A DNA stretch of 64,000 nt from Rhizocola hellebori (GTDB lineage Bacteria > Actinomycetota > Actinomycetes > Mycobacteriales > Micromonosporaceae). The stretch is from assembly GCF_016862955.1 (NCBI RefSeq), contig NZ_BONY01000021.1, positions 1 to 64,000 on the forward strand. The letters run 5' to 3'. Under the pieces are notes generated by a model. The model was given only the letters and a program-made list of their open reading frames with translations. It was not told the origin of the DNA and did no database searches. Of this stretch, positions 17,013 to 25,127 are shown piece after piece (within the stretch, counting starts at the first letter, position 1; the number at the start of each line of letters is the position of its first letter). The position numbers and the translations under genes were made by a program.

Positions 17013-18365
17013 ATGTTCGAGCCCTCTGCGCAAATCGAGTCTGTGCTGGCCGCGGTTGCGTGCCGGCCGGACGCTTCGGCGGGAATGCAGGCGATGATGC
17101 AGCGCGCGTCGGAGTTCGCGACGCCGTGGCAGGCACAGCTGACCGGGATCGCGCTGGACCCGGGCGGCCGTGCACTGGCCGACGAGTTCCTGGACACCTA
17201 CTGGTCGCAGCAGGCCTATCGCCGAGACGCGCTGAACCTGGCCGGCCCCGACCGTGAGGTCATCATAGGCAGCGGCTTCCACGCCGCGGTATATGCCGCG
17301 ATCCGTGTCCGCAGCGGCCATCCCCGGCCTTTGGTGTTGGAACGCGCGTCGCGCGTCGGCGGCGCGTTCGCCGTCACCGCGCGGCCGACGTTCTACCTCA
17401 ACTCCCGCAACCGCCCCGGCGGCGCAGGACTGGCAGGCGACCAGGGAGCCAACCTGAACTACCTGCCGGGCGCGCCGATCCAGGCCACCAACGTCACGAT
17501 GGCCGAGTATCCGGCCAACACCGACATGGCGTTTGTGATCCGGTTGGCGCTGGCCCAGTTCGCCGACGTGGTGACCGACGCCAACGTGCGGTACGTGTCC
17601 CGCGACGGCGACAGCACAATGATCGACCTTGACGGGGGCCGGCAGGTGAGAGCGGGGCGGATCATCGACGCCCGAGGCGTGGGCGATCCGGTCGACCAGA
17701 ATGTCGCCAACGGCACCACGATCCTGACCTTCCCACAGTTCATGGGCCGTATGGCCGGCATGTGGCCGCTGAGGGCTGTGGGGCGGGCGGCCGTGGTCGG
17801 CGGCGGTGACTCGGCGAAGTGTGTCGTGGAGTCGTTGCTGGGTCTTGCGCCGCAGCCTTTCATGGCCGCCGCGGCGCTGGACAGTGTGGATCGTGTCGAC
17901 TGGTACGCCGAACAGCTGCCCGACACCTGCCAGGGGTGGCAGCAAGCCATCCGCGGCCGGTACCAGGGGATCGGCCGCTATCTGCGGCCTGACCGGTTCG
18001 GTGCGCGGCGCCTGAACATCGTGGATCGCCGGGTCCGCCCCGTCGCGCTGCCCGACAACGCTCTCATCGATGGACGGGCATACGACCTGGTGGTTGTGTG
18101 CACCGGCAACCAGGAAACAGACATCGACGGTCTCGAACTGTCGGCGTTCGACGAATACACGCTCACCGGCATCAATGCGATGGCGCGCCGGCATTACAGC
18201 CTGCCGGCATTCCGGGTCGGTCCCCACGCGCGACTGCTGTTCACCGCGCAGGAGCGCGCCGACGGCATCGCCGACATCGCGGCCAACGCCGTATCGATGT
18301 TCCGCACCGCCGGCAAGACCGCCATCCTGGCCGCAACCCTGCCCGCGCTGACCGCCGACGACTAG
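17013..18365 (+). CDS. FAD/NAD(P)-dependent oxidoreductase-like protein
   Basis: This 450-residue protein has a TTTGGAGG ribosome site 4 nt before the ATG. The first Rossmann motif, REVIIGSGFHAAVYAAIRVR (about 80-99), has the GxGxxxA pattern of FAD binding. RPLVLERASRVGGAFAV continues the FAD domain. A second dinucleotide motif, RAAVVGGGDSAKCVVESL (about 258-275), would bind NAD(P)H. DLVVVCTGNQETDID is the usual late motif of flavin monooxygenase or thioredoxin-reductase-like enzymes. Its substrate is unknown. Presence of a redox enzyme inside a conjugation region is unusual; it could be cargo. Confidence 0.8.
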   Translation: MFEPSAQIESVLAAVACRPDASAGMQAMMQRASEFATPWQAQLTGIALDPGGRALADEFLDTYWSQQAYRRDALNLAGPDREVIIGSGFHAAVYAAIRVRSGHPRPLVLERASRVGGAFAVTARPTFYLNSRNRPGGAGLAGDQGANLNYLPGAPIQATNVTMAEYPANTDMAFVIRLALAQFADVVTDANVRYVSRDGDSTMIDLDGGRQVRAGRIIDARGVGDPVDQNVANGTTILTFPQFMGRMAGMWPLRAVGRAAVVGGGDSAKCVVESLLGLAPQPFMAAAALDSVDRVDWYAEQLPDTCQGWQQAIRGRYQGIGRYLRPDRFGARRLNIVDRRVRPVALPDNALIDGRAYDLVVVCTGNQETDIDGLELSAFDEYTLTGINAMARRHYSLPAFRVGPHARLLFTAQERADGIADIAANAVSMFRTAGKTAILAATLPALTADD

Positions 18366-18548
18366 TCCGCCGGTAGCCGTTGGCCTGTCAATGTTTCGCC
18401 GACAAGGGACCAGCCGGCATCGAGTTCAGCGAGGAGACCACCATCGAGGACATCGCCGTCGTGTGCGGCTAACTGTTCGCCACCAACCGATCCGGCAAGC
18501 GCCCGTGTGTGAGGCCAGCCGGGCCGGCGCACACCACCTCATGGTGAC

Positions 18549-18572
18549 CCGCGCCGGCGTCGTCCGGCGCGG
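18549..18572 (+). repeat. 9-bp perfect hairpin upstream of 18602 gene
   Basis: CCGCGCCGG (18549-18557) and CCGGCGCGG (18564-18572) flank a 6-nt loop and end 30 nt before the GTG start at 18602. It is the same arrangement as at 10218, 15463, 19659 and 25076. Confidence 0.55.
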
Positions 18573-18601
18573 TCCCTGCCCCTATTCGAAGGGAACGCCA
18601 C

Positions 18602-19555
18602 GTGAACCAGCAACCATCCGCCAACCATGATGCGATCCCGACCACGGACCGGCCCTGGTCACCGATTCCGACGTCCGATCCGGACGCTTATCTGATCCCC
18701 GCCGACGCGGCAGACCGCGACCATCTGGTGGCCGCGCTGCATCTGGCGGTGCAAGCCACCCATCGCGACCTCGGCTGTCCAGCATGCGCCGAGTCGGCCT
18801 GCACCACGGCGCAGCACCAGCCGCGGCTGGAGCAGGTCCGTGCCTGGCGCACCCTGGCCGACGGCATCGGCCGGTTGCCCACGCTCACCGGCGACGAGCC
18901 GATGATCCGCTTCGACCCGCAAGCCTGCCGCACCTGGCTTGACCAGGGGGCAGCACGACGCGCGGGAATCGACGAAGGCTTCAACAGCGACGCCTTCACC
19001 ATCGCCGCAGGGCTTGAGGAACTGCTCTACCTGCTACACCACGAGGCCGCCCAGCACGTCTGGTGCACCGTGGCCCACCTGGACGACGTCGAGATCTGGC
19101 GCACCGCCGACAGCCACGGCGTCGACGGCGGAGGCATCCTCACCGCCGACCTGACCTACATGGGAACCCTGGTGCGGCTGGCCAGCCTGCACCAAGGCAG
19201 CGACGAATTCACCAACGACCCCACTGTGCGCGGCGTCGACGCCGCGGTCCAGGCCCTCGGCCACGTCGCGCGCACCAACCGGGAGTACGCCAACCTGCGC
19301 CGCGCCACCGGCCACCCGCTGACCCGCACCGACACCACCGCCGACAGCGATACCGGCGGCGTCTACACCGTTGTCGGCGTGTGGCTCGGCGACCAGCCGG
19401 TCCCCGTCGGCGTCATCGCCGGCGCACACGAGGTCAGCGGCGGCGACGAAGGCGAGCACTTCCCCGAAGGCGTGTGGGCCACCTCGGTGACCGCCGCCGA
19501 CGACCACCAGGCCGAACGCGACGCCATCGAGCAGATGCGCGACGACGACGCCTAA
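18602..19555 (+). CDS. Unknown protein of transfer region
   Basis: This 317-residue acidic, soluble protein has a GTG start preceded by GAAGGGAA. The N-terminal third includes CPACAESACTTAQH, a Cys cluster that might bind metal. The centre is helical (AAGLEELLYLLHHEAAQHVW). The C-terminus has a strand-rich VYTVVGVWLGDQPVPVGVIA and an acidic tail ending EQMRDDDA. I recognise no family. Codon bias and spacing between hairpin-flanked neighbours support it as a genuine gene. Confidence 0.65.
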   Translation: MNQQPSANHDAIPTTDRPWSPIPTSDPDAYLIPADAADRDHLVAALHLAVQATHRDLGCPACAESACTTAQHQPRLEQVRAWRTLADGIGRLPTLTGDEPMIRFDPQACRTWLDQGAARRAGIDEGFNSDAFTIAAGLEELLYLLHHEAAQHVWCTVAHLDDVEIWRTADSHGVDGGGILTADLTYMGTLVRLASLHQGSDEFTNDPTVRGVDAAVQALGHVARTNREYANLRRATGHPLTRTDTTADSDTGGVYTVVGVWLGDQPVPVGVIAGAHEVSGGDEGEHFPEGVWATSVTAADDHQAERDAIEQMRDDDA

Positions 19556-19658
19556 CCAAGCGCCGAAAGCGAGTCAGCGCCGACAGACACGCGGTCCCAG
19601 CCGGGCCGCTCTCACCGCAGGGGCGAGCCCCTGCTACCCATCCCCGTAGGTGAGGTGA

Positions 19659-19684
19659 GGGCAGCCGGCTGCTACCGGCTGCCC
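19659..19684 (+). repeat. 10-bp perfect hairpin upstream of GGDEF gene
   Basis: GGGCAGCCGG (19659-19668) pairs with 19675-19684 across CTGCTA. It lies 41 nt before the GTG at 19725 and ahead of the AGGAGG site at 19711-19716. Confidence 0.55.
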
Positions 19685-19724
19685 TGCCACACCTGCCAGC
19701 CTGTGCCACGAGGAGGCACTCGCC

Positions 19725-20885
19725 GTGTCTACCATCCACCTGATCACCGCAGCCGGGCTCGCCGCGCTGTGCGCCATAGCCGGATACCGGCTTGCCGCGC
19801 GCCGCATGACGCGGCTGTGCGCCGCGCTGGCCGCGGCCACCCGGGCCGCCGGCCACGACCGGCTCACCGGCCTGCCCAACCGCAACCGGCTCACCAGCCG
19901 CGTCGTCCAGATCGCCGCCAGCAGGCAGCCGATCACCCTGGCCATCATCAACCTCGACAAGTTCGCCCACACCAACCACTTCGGCCACCGCGTCGGCGAC
20001 CAGCTACTGGTCCTGCTGGCCGGACGGCTGCGCTACCACGCCGGCCGGCACGGTGCCACCGCCTACCGGCTGACCGGCGACGAGTTCGCCGTCGTGTGGC
20101 CACATCCCCACGACACGGCACACGCTGCGGCCACGCGGCTGCTGGCCGCCCTGCGCGAGCCCGTCGAGCTGCTCATCGACGAACACCCCGTCCACCTGCG
20201 CACCACCGCCACCGCGGGCCTGGCCGATCTGGCCCAGCCGGCAGGCGACCCGACCGGGCTGCTGCTCACCCGCGCCAACACCGCGTTGCAGCACGGCAAA
20301 CACACCGCCCGCGGCACCGCAACCCTGTGGCAGCCGCAGCTGCCCGACCTGCCGCGGCCACGCCGCGACAGCCGCCACACCGCACACCGCGACGGGAAAC
20401 CGTGCGATGCGGTGCGCGACGCCATCGTCGGCACACCGAACCCCGTGTACGGGCTCATCGAGTGGGACGGCAGCTACACACCCACCGTCATCGTCGGCTG
20501 CTGCCGCGACGCGGTCCGCCGCACAGCTGTAGACATCTTCGGCACCACCGGCGGCGCACACTTCGCGGCCGACAGTCCGGACTTCCTTGCCCAGCACCCG
20601 AACCCCGGACCGAACGCACCCGCCGAGGCGATCACCGACTGGCTTGATGCGCTGCGTGAGGCCACCACCGAACCATGGTTCAGCGTGCTGGACTCAGACG
20701 AAGTCGTCCGCACCGCCGACCGGCTGCTGCTGATGGACCTGTTCTCAGCAACCCCATACGTTTCCCGACCCGGCGACCAGCCCGACAGCACAGCCGAGCG
20801 ATGCGACCGCTGCCGCCAGCCCGCCACGGCACCACCGATAACCGTCGACGCGCCCGCGAACGTGACCGAGGACACCGCAACCTGA
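19725..20885 (+). CDS. GGDEF-domain protein, catalytic motif degenerate
   Basis: This 386-residue protein starts at GTG 19725 with AGGAGG 8 nt upstream. One N-terminal membrane helix (about 3-25) is followed by a GGDEF domain: DRLTGLPNRNRL (45-56), INLDKFAHTNHFGHRVGD (75-92) and RLTGDEFAVVW (115-125). The signature is TGDEF instead of GGDEF, and the metal-binding DxD equivalent reads NLD, so diguanylate cyclase activity is doubtful; it may be a sensor or an altered enzyme. The C-terminal 180 residues (GLIEWDGSYTPTVIVGCC...) are an unrecognised domain. A cyclic-dinucleotide-related protein in a conjugative region could connect transfer to host state. Confidence 0.8.
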   Translation: MSTIHLITAAGLAALCAIAGYRLAARRMTRLCAALAAATRAAGHDRLTGLPNRNRLTSRVVQIAASRQPITLAIINLDKFAHTNHFGHRVGDQLLVLLAGRLRYHAGRHGATAYRLTGDEFAVVWPHPHDTAHAAATRLLAALREPVELLIDEHPVHLRTTATAGLADLAQPAGDPTGLLLTRANTALQHGKHTARGTATLWQPQLPDLPRPRRDSRHTAHRDGKPCDAVRDAIVGTPNPVYGLIEWDGSYTPTVIVGCCRDAVRRTAVDIFGTTGGAHFAADSPDFLAQHPNPGPNAPAEAITDWLDALREATTEPWFSVLDSDEVVRTADRLLLMDLFSATPYVSRPGDQPDSTAERCDRCRQPATAPPITVDAPANVTEDTAT

Positions 20886-21043
20886 CCGGCGTCGCCGCCA
20901 GATCTGCCACCACTGCCACCAAACAGGGCAGCCACGCCATCGCCGCCCACAACCCCCCACACCTCAAGGGCATCGCGGACCCACCGGTCGCCCTTGACGG
21001 GCGAGGTCGGCGATGTCCCTCCAATCAGGACGGAGAACGGTTC

Positions 21044-21634
21044 GTGACCCGCAGTTCCCATCAATCCCGCGGCGCCGCAGGCGCCCTCGACCCCGCCGCA
21101 CTGTGCGCGCACATCATCGGCACCGTGCAGCCGCTGTTGGAGGCGATGCACTGGGCCGACGACGAGATCGCCGCCGCCGGCCGCCGCCACCCCGGCCAGG
21201 CCGACCTGCTCTACCACGCCTTCAGCGTGCTGACACCCCGCCACATCGGGCCCGGCATGGGCACCGAGTTCGTCTACCGCGGCCACGCCCGCGAAATTCT
21301 GGACCGAGTAGCCGCAGGCAACGATTTGCGGCCGGCCACCGCGGCCGAGATCTGCCTGGCACTGTCCAAGGCCAGCCAGCTGGCCCCCATGCACGCAGCC
21401 TGGGCCGGCCTGTACCTGCGCATGTGGCTGCAGGCGTTCCCCGGCCGCCCCCTCACTGCCGAGCAGGCCGACAACCAAAGCCACTACGAACATCTGCACG
21501 GACCGCACATCGACATCCTGGAAAACACGATGCGTCACAAGGCCGCCGACCGCGAAAGGCAACTCGACAACATCGAATGCACGGGCCGCCACCACGGCGA
21601 CGACGTGGCCTGCCGGTTCGCCACCCCGCGATGA
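21044..21634 (+). CDS. Unknown helical protein
   Basis: This 196-residue protein uses the GTG at 21044 behind GGAG; the longer frame from 20675 is a shadow of the GGDEF gene. It is mainly helical and aromatic, with LLEAMHWADDEIAAAGRRH, LLYHAFSVLTPRHIGPGMG and LALSKASQLAPMHAAWAGLY. The C-terminal DNIECTGRHHGDDVACRF has Cys and His residues that might bind metal. I recognise no family. A TCGCCC/GGGCGA inverted repeat at about 20988-21004 precedes it. Confidence 0.6.
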   Translation: MTRSSHQSRGAAGALDPAALCAHIIGTVQPLLEAMHWADDEIAAAGRRHPGQADLLYHAFSVLTPRHIGPGMGTEFVYRGHAREILDRVAAGNDLRPATAAEICLALSKASQLAPMHAAWAGLYLRMWLQAFPGRPLTAEQADNQSHYEHLHGPHIDILENTMRHKAADRERQLDNIECTGRHHGDDVACRFATPR

Positions 21635-21950
21635 CACCCGCCAGCCATGACCGCCCGGGCAGAGCGCCACGTGACAGACCCGCCGACACAGTCCGGCGAC
21701 CACACCGCGCTATCTGATCCTTCCGTCGGCACCGGGCAAGGTTGGGCCGCTCACACGGCCTGATCGGGCGCAACCAGATGCGCCCGGCCCGATGACCGGG
21801 CCCTCATCCAGACCGGGTGCCGCCTCGGCCCGTTTCCAGCACCACAGCTGATCTCGCATCGTTCGTGCGGGACGCACCGCCGAAAACCCATTCGGCCCAG
21901 CGTCTCGCACCGCGGGGCGCTGGACCCCTGTACTCCTGCAGGAGGAAACC
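21635..21950. other. Intergenic with inverted repeat
   Basis: In these 316 bases, CGGGCGCA (21765-21772) and TGCGCCCG (21779-21786) form an 8-bp hairpin with loop ACCAGA, a candidate terminator for the preceding gene. The region ends in a very strong Shine-Dalgarno (GGAGGAAACC) serving the leader frame at 21951. No other gene is supported. Confidence 0.45.
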
Positions 21951-22013
21951 ATGCCCTACCACCACAACGACAGGCGCCGCAGTGCGATGCGAGGTGCCAC
22001 ATGCGCCCGATGA
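21951..22013 (+). CDS. 20-codon leader ORF coupled to membrane-HTH gene
   Basis: The best ribosome site nearby (GCAGGAGGAAACC) drives a 20-codon frame, MPYHHNDRRRSAMRGATCAR. Its TGA (22011-22013) overlaps the ATG of the next gene as ATGA. The next gene has no good ribosome site of its own, so it is probably translated by re-initiation after this leader. The peptide is basic and His-rich. A frameshifted N-terminal extension of the main gene is an alternative explanation. Confidence 0.55.
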   Translation: MPYHHNDRRRSAMRGATCAR

Positions 22014-23098
22014 ACACCGACGGCAGCGACCAGGTCCTGGGCAAAGCCGCCGAGCACGCCGCCTGGATCTTCTACCTCATCGCCGCGTTGGGCTCGTCGA
22101 TCGGCCAGATCTGGGTCGGCGTCGACGTCGCCCCCTGGCCTGATGCCATGCCGGTCTGGCTGCGTGCGGCGGTGGTGCTGCCGTTCGCTGTCGTCATCGA
22201 CCTCGGCGGCGTCGTCTGCTCCGGTTTCGCCGACACCCGTCAGCGTCTCGGGGAAACCGCCTACGGCTGGCGGATCCTGTCCGCGGCGTCGGTGAGCCTG
22301 GGCGTCAGCATCAACATCGTCGGCCACGCCCAGGTGCCCTACCTGGCCGTCGTGTTCGGCGGTCTCGGCGTGTTCGCCTACAGTGTGTGGCTGCTGCACT
22401 CGGCCGCCCGCCGCCGCGACGCCCTGCGTGCCGCAGGTAAACTCGCCGAAACACCGCCGGCCTACGGGCTGGTCCAATGGTGGCGCGAACCAGCCGCCAC
22501 CCGCCGCGCCAAGACCCTCGCGCTGCAGAACGGCTACAGCATCCACGAGTCGCTGACCGAGGCCCGCGCCCAGCTGCGCACCGAAACCCGGCGGGCAGCA
22601 CTGGCCGACCACATCGAGGCCGACATCCGGTCCAGACATGCCGAGGACCCGATCCTGGCCTCGATCGCCGCCACCACCACCCCGGTCGACGACGTCGCCG
22701 ACGCCCTCATGGCCATGATCGACACGACGGGTTGGGCGCGGACCATCGCCGCCCGGATCCAGCCGCCCCACGCCGAGCAGCCGACAGACAACGACAACGC
22801 CCTGCGCGCCGGCGACAGCCGCGACGGTGGCCGGCCGCGGTCGCCCGGAACGGCGGTGCTGCGCCAGATCCCCACCCAGCAAAACGACTACGACCGCTGG
22901 CGTGAAATCTGGCAGGCAATGACCGACGACCCCGGCGTGTCCAATCAGGACATCGCAGCGGCGCACGGCGTCTCCTCACGCACCGCGCAGCGCATCCGCG
23001 ACGCCGGCACCGGCGGGCTGCTCGACTCACCGCATACCCCGGTCGCCCGCCTCGCCGCTCTAGCTGCCGACAACGGCCATCCGCCGGCAACGCCCTGA
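22010..23098 (+). CDS. Four-TM protein with C-terminal HTH (copy 1)
   Basis: This 362-residue protein (from ATG 22010; in-frame ATG 22001 is an alternative) has an N-terminal membrane domain: AAWIFYLIAALGSSIGQIWV, AAVVLPFAVVIDLGGVV, ILSAASVSLGVSINIVG and LAVVFGGLGVFAYSVWLLH. Then comes a basic HSAARRRDALRAAGKL, a helical linker and a C-terminal helix-turn-helix VSNQDIAAAHGVSSRTAQRI. The topology resembles actinobacterial DUF2637-type membrane/HTH proteins of mobile elements, though assignment is tentative. The protein at 36375 is a clear paralogue along its whole length. A membrane-tethered DNA-binding role, perhaps in plasmid spread or copy control, is inferred. Confidence 0.75.
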   Translation: MNTDGSDQVLGKAAEHAAWIFYLIAALGSSIGQIWVGVDVAPWPDAMPVWLRAAVVLPFAVVIDLGGVVCSGFADTRQRLGETAYGWRILSAASVSLGVSINIVGHAQVPYLAVVFGGLGVFAYSVWLLHSAARRRDALRAAGKLAETPPAYGLVQWWREPAATRRAKTLALQNGYSIHESLTEARAQLRTETRRAALADHIEADIRSRHAEDPILASIAATTTPVDDVADALMAMIDTTGWARTIAARIQPPHAEQPTDNDNALRAGDSRDGGRPRSPGTAVLRQIPTQQNDYDRWREIWQAMTDDPGVSNQDIAAAHGVSSRTAQRIRDAGTGGLLDSPHTPVARLAALAADNGHPPATP

Positions 23099-23728
23099 CC
23101 CCGCCCATAGAGCGAGACGCCCGACCACACCACGCGGCGCCCGCACGACCGGGCTGCCCGGGACGGTCGCCGGTCCATCACCTCCGGCGACCGTCCCCGC
23201 AGGGCAAACCCATGCACCCCAAAGATTCGCGGATCCGGCCTTCACCGGCCACATGATCGACATCATCGCCGCTCCGTGAGCGAGGGCATCGGATTGCTGA
23301 GTGTCGGCGGCCCTCCTCGCTGCCCACGGCGCGGAGAACGGCTTGTCCCGCACACTTCCTCTACCACTTGGTCGGCAAAGCCCTGACTCACCATCGTCTC
23401 GGGCGGTGCAAGCAAACCTGCCCGGATCTCCCGCGCCTTACGCGGCGGCCGCACCGACCGCGCCTGGCTGCAAAGAACCCTGCCGGAAACTGTGCCGCGC
23501 CAATGATTACATCGCTGCTGGTTCTCATCAGATCTGTCTAGGTGATACCGGGTTCCCGTCGGTGCATGCCGTGTACCCACCCGGCGGGGGAGCCGTACGC
23601 GGTCGATCGTCGACCGCGGGGCTCGGCTCTTCGAAGAAACGGCCCCATCCATGTGCCTGCGGGCAGGCTGGGGCCACGGTCCCAGTCCGCCCGCCGCCAC
23701 ATGGCGGAGAAAGGACGGACCGAAAGAC
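23099..23728. other. Long leader/intergenic before ArdC-like gene
   Basis: There are 630 bases without a convincing gene. A perfect inverted repeat, CGCGGTCGA (23598-23606) and TCGACCGCG (23610-23618), is separated by only TCG and may be an operator for a dimeric regulator. CTGGGGCC...GGTCCCAG (about 23670-23687) forms a second small stem 40 nt before the start codon. Frames crossing this region are poor in hydrophobic structure. Confidence 0.45.
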
Positions 23729-24754
23729 ATGGCCAAGAACCAGAAGTCCGCGCAGGAGCGTGAAGAGCTCCTGGACAACATCAAGGCCGACTTCGACGCG
23801 CGGCTGGCCAAACTTGCCGCAGACCCCGACGAGTGGGTGACATTCATCGAGACCGTCGCCCGGTTCGGAGCGCAGTACACCCTGCACAACCAGTTCCTTC
23901 TGCTGATGCAGGCCGAAGAGCGGCAGATGAACCCCACGTTCTTTCTGCCGTTCGGCAACAGGCAAGCCACCAGCGGCTGGCGGAAACACGGCCGTAGTGT
24001 CCGCAAGGGGGAGAAGGCCTTCTACGTGTGGGCGCCGATCAAACGGCGACCCAGCGAGGAGGAAGCCGCCCGGTGGGAGGCCGAGGGACGCAAGGTCGCC
24101 CGTGACGAGCGTGGCCGCCCGGCCATCCAAGTGGTCGGATTCCGGCTCTCGCCAACGTTTGACCTGTCCCAGACGGACGGGGACCCGTTCGAGGTACCCA
24201 GCGTCCGGCAGGCCCGCCACATCAAGGTCAGCGGCGGGCTGTTGCCGCAACTGCTGGAAGGCGACGACCTGACCGGCGCCTACGACGACATCGTCAAGCT
24301 CATCAAGGACGCCGGGTACGCCTTCGACCTCGCTGCGCCCGGCACCGGATATCTGGGATCGGCCAACGGTGTGACCGTCACCGGTCCAGGTGTCCGGCAG
24401 GTCCTGGTCCGCGACGACGTCTCTGCCGCGCAACGTACCAAGACCACCCTGCACGAGCTTGCGCACATCCGCTGCGAGCACACCACCGGCGTGCGGCTGG
24501 GCGAGAACCTGCACAGAGGCCGCAAAGAAACCGAGGCCGAGAGTATCGCCCACCTGGTCTGCCGGGCATTGGGCTTGGACTCGCGGGCCTACACCGACGC
24601 CTACGTGCTCGGCTGGGCCAATGGCGACATGGACCTGGTCAAAGAATGCGCGCAGACCGTCCTGCGCGTGGCCAAAGCCATCCTGGCCGACCTGAACCCG
24701 GCCGTCGGCCCTGCCGAGCCTGCCGACGACGGCGACACCCTCGCCGATCAATAG
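23729..24754 (+). CDS. ArdC-like antirestriction protein with zinc-peptidase motif
   Basis: This 341-residue protein starts at ATG 23729 (MAKNQKSAQEREELL). The N-terminal region (about 15-160), with FGAQYTLHNQFLLLMQAEER and GWRKHGRSVRKGEKAFYVW, matches the ssDNA-binding domain of ArdC-type proteins, which shield incoming single strands during conjugation. The C-terminal region contains TLHELAHIRCEH (HExxH) with a later Glu in ETEAESIAHLVCRALG, the gluzincin pattern of ImmA/IrrE-like metallopeptidases. It would act in the recipient after transfer. It is a standard accessory gene of conjugative elements and supports the mobile nature of this region. Confidence 0.85.
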   Translation: MAKNQKSAQEREELLDNIKADFDARLAKLAADPDEWVTFIETVARFGAQYTLHNQFLLLMQAEERQMNPTFFLPFGNRQATSGWRKHGRSVRKGEKAFYVWAPIKRRPSEEEAARWEAEGRKVARDERGRPAIQVVGFRLSPTFDLSQTDGDPFEVPSVRQARHIKVSGGLLPQLLEGDDLTGAYDDIVKLIKDAGYAFDLAAPGTGYLGSANGVTVTGPGVRQVLVRDDVSAAQRTKTTLHELAHIRCEHTTGVRLGENLHRGRKETEAESIAHLVCRALGLDSRAYTDAYVLGWANGDMDLVKECAQTVLRVAKAILADLNPAVGPAEPADDGDTLADQ

Positions 24755-25127
24755 CCCAGCCAACGCATGCGTAGGCCGCCTCTGGTCGGCCCAAGCCGCA
24801 GAACGACAGGCCTCTTTGGACACGCCTCACGGCAGCGCTCGACTCGGCTATTCATCACGAGGCATCGCCACGTGCCGATGTCACACGTTCGGCCTGCCAG
24901 CCGGCCAACATGGCGCACTGCACGAGCAGGCGAACGCCAAAGGCCGCCGGCTGCATGGATCTGACTGTGGCCGACCCGGGCCGAGCGGATTCGCGCACCC
25001 GGTCGCCCACCGATGCCGGTGAACCCAAACGGCACCAACTCCAACGGGAGCGCCCGACATCCAGTACTCGCGAAAGCCGCCGCCGGATCGGGCGGCGGCA
25101 CTCACCAATTCAAGGAGGGAAAGACTT
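24755..25127. promoter_or_regulatory. Intergenic; hairpin and strong RBS before 25128 gene
   Basis: Across these 373 bases no gene is supported. GCCGCCGCC (25076-25084) and GGCGGCGGC (25091-25099) form a perfect 9-bp hairpin with loop GGATCG, ending 29 nt before the TTG start. It is followed by AAGGAGGG at 25112-25119. This is the same hairpin-then-ribosome-site layout seen upstream of other genes in the region. Confidence 0.55.
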
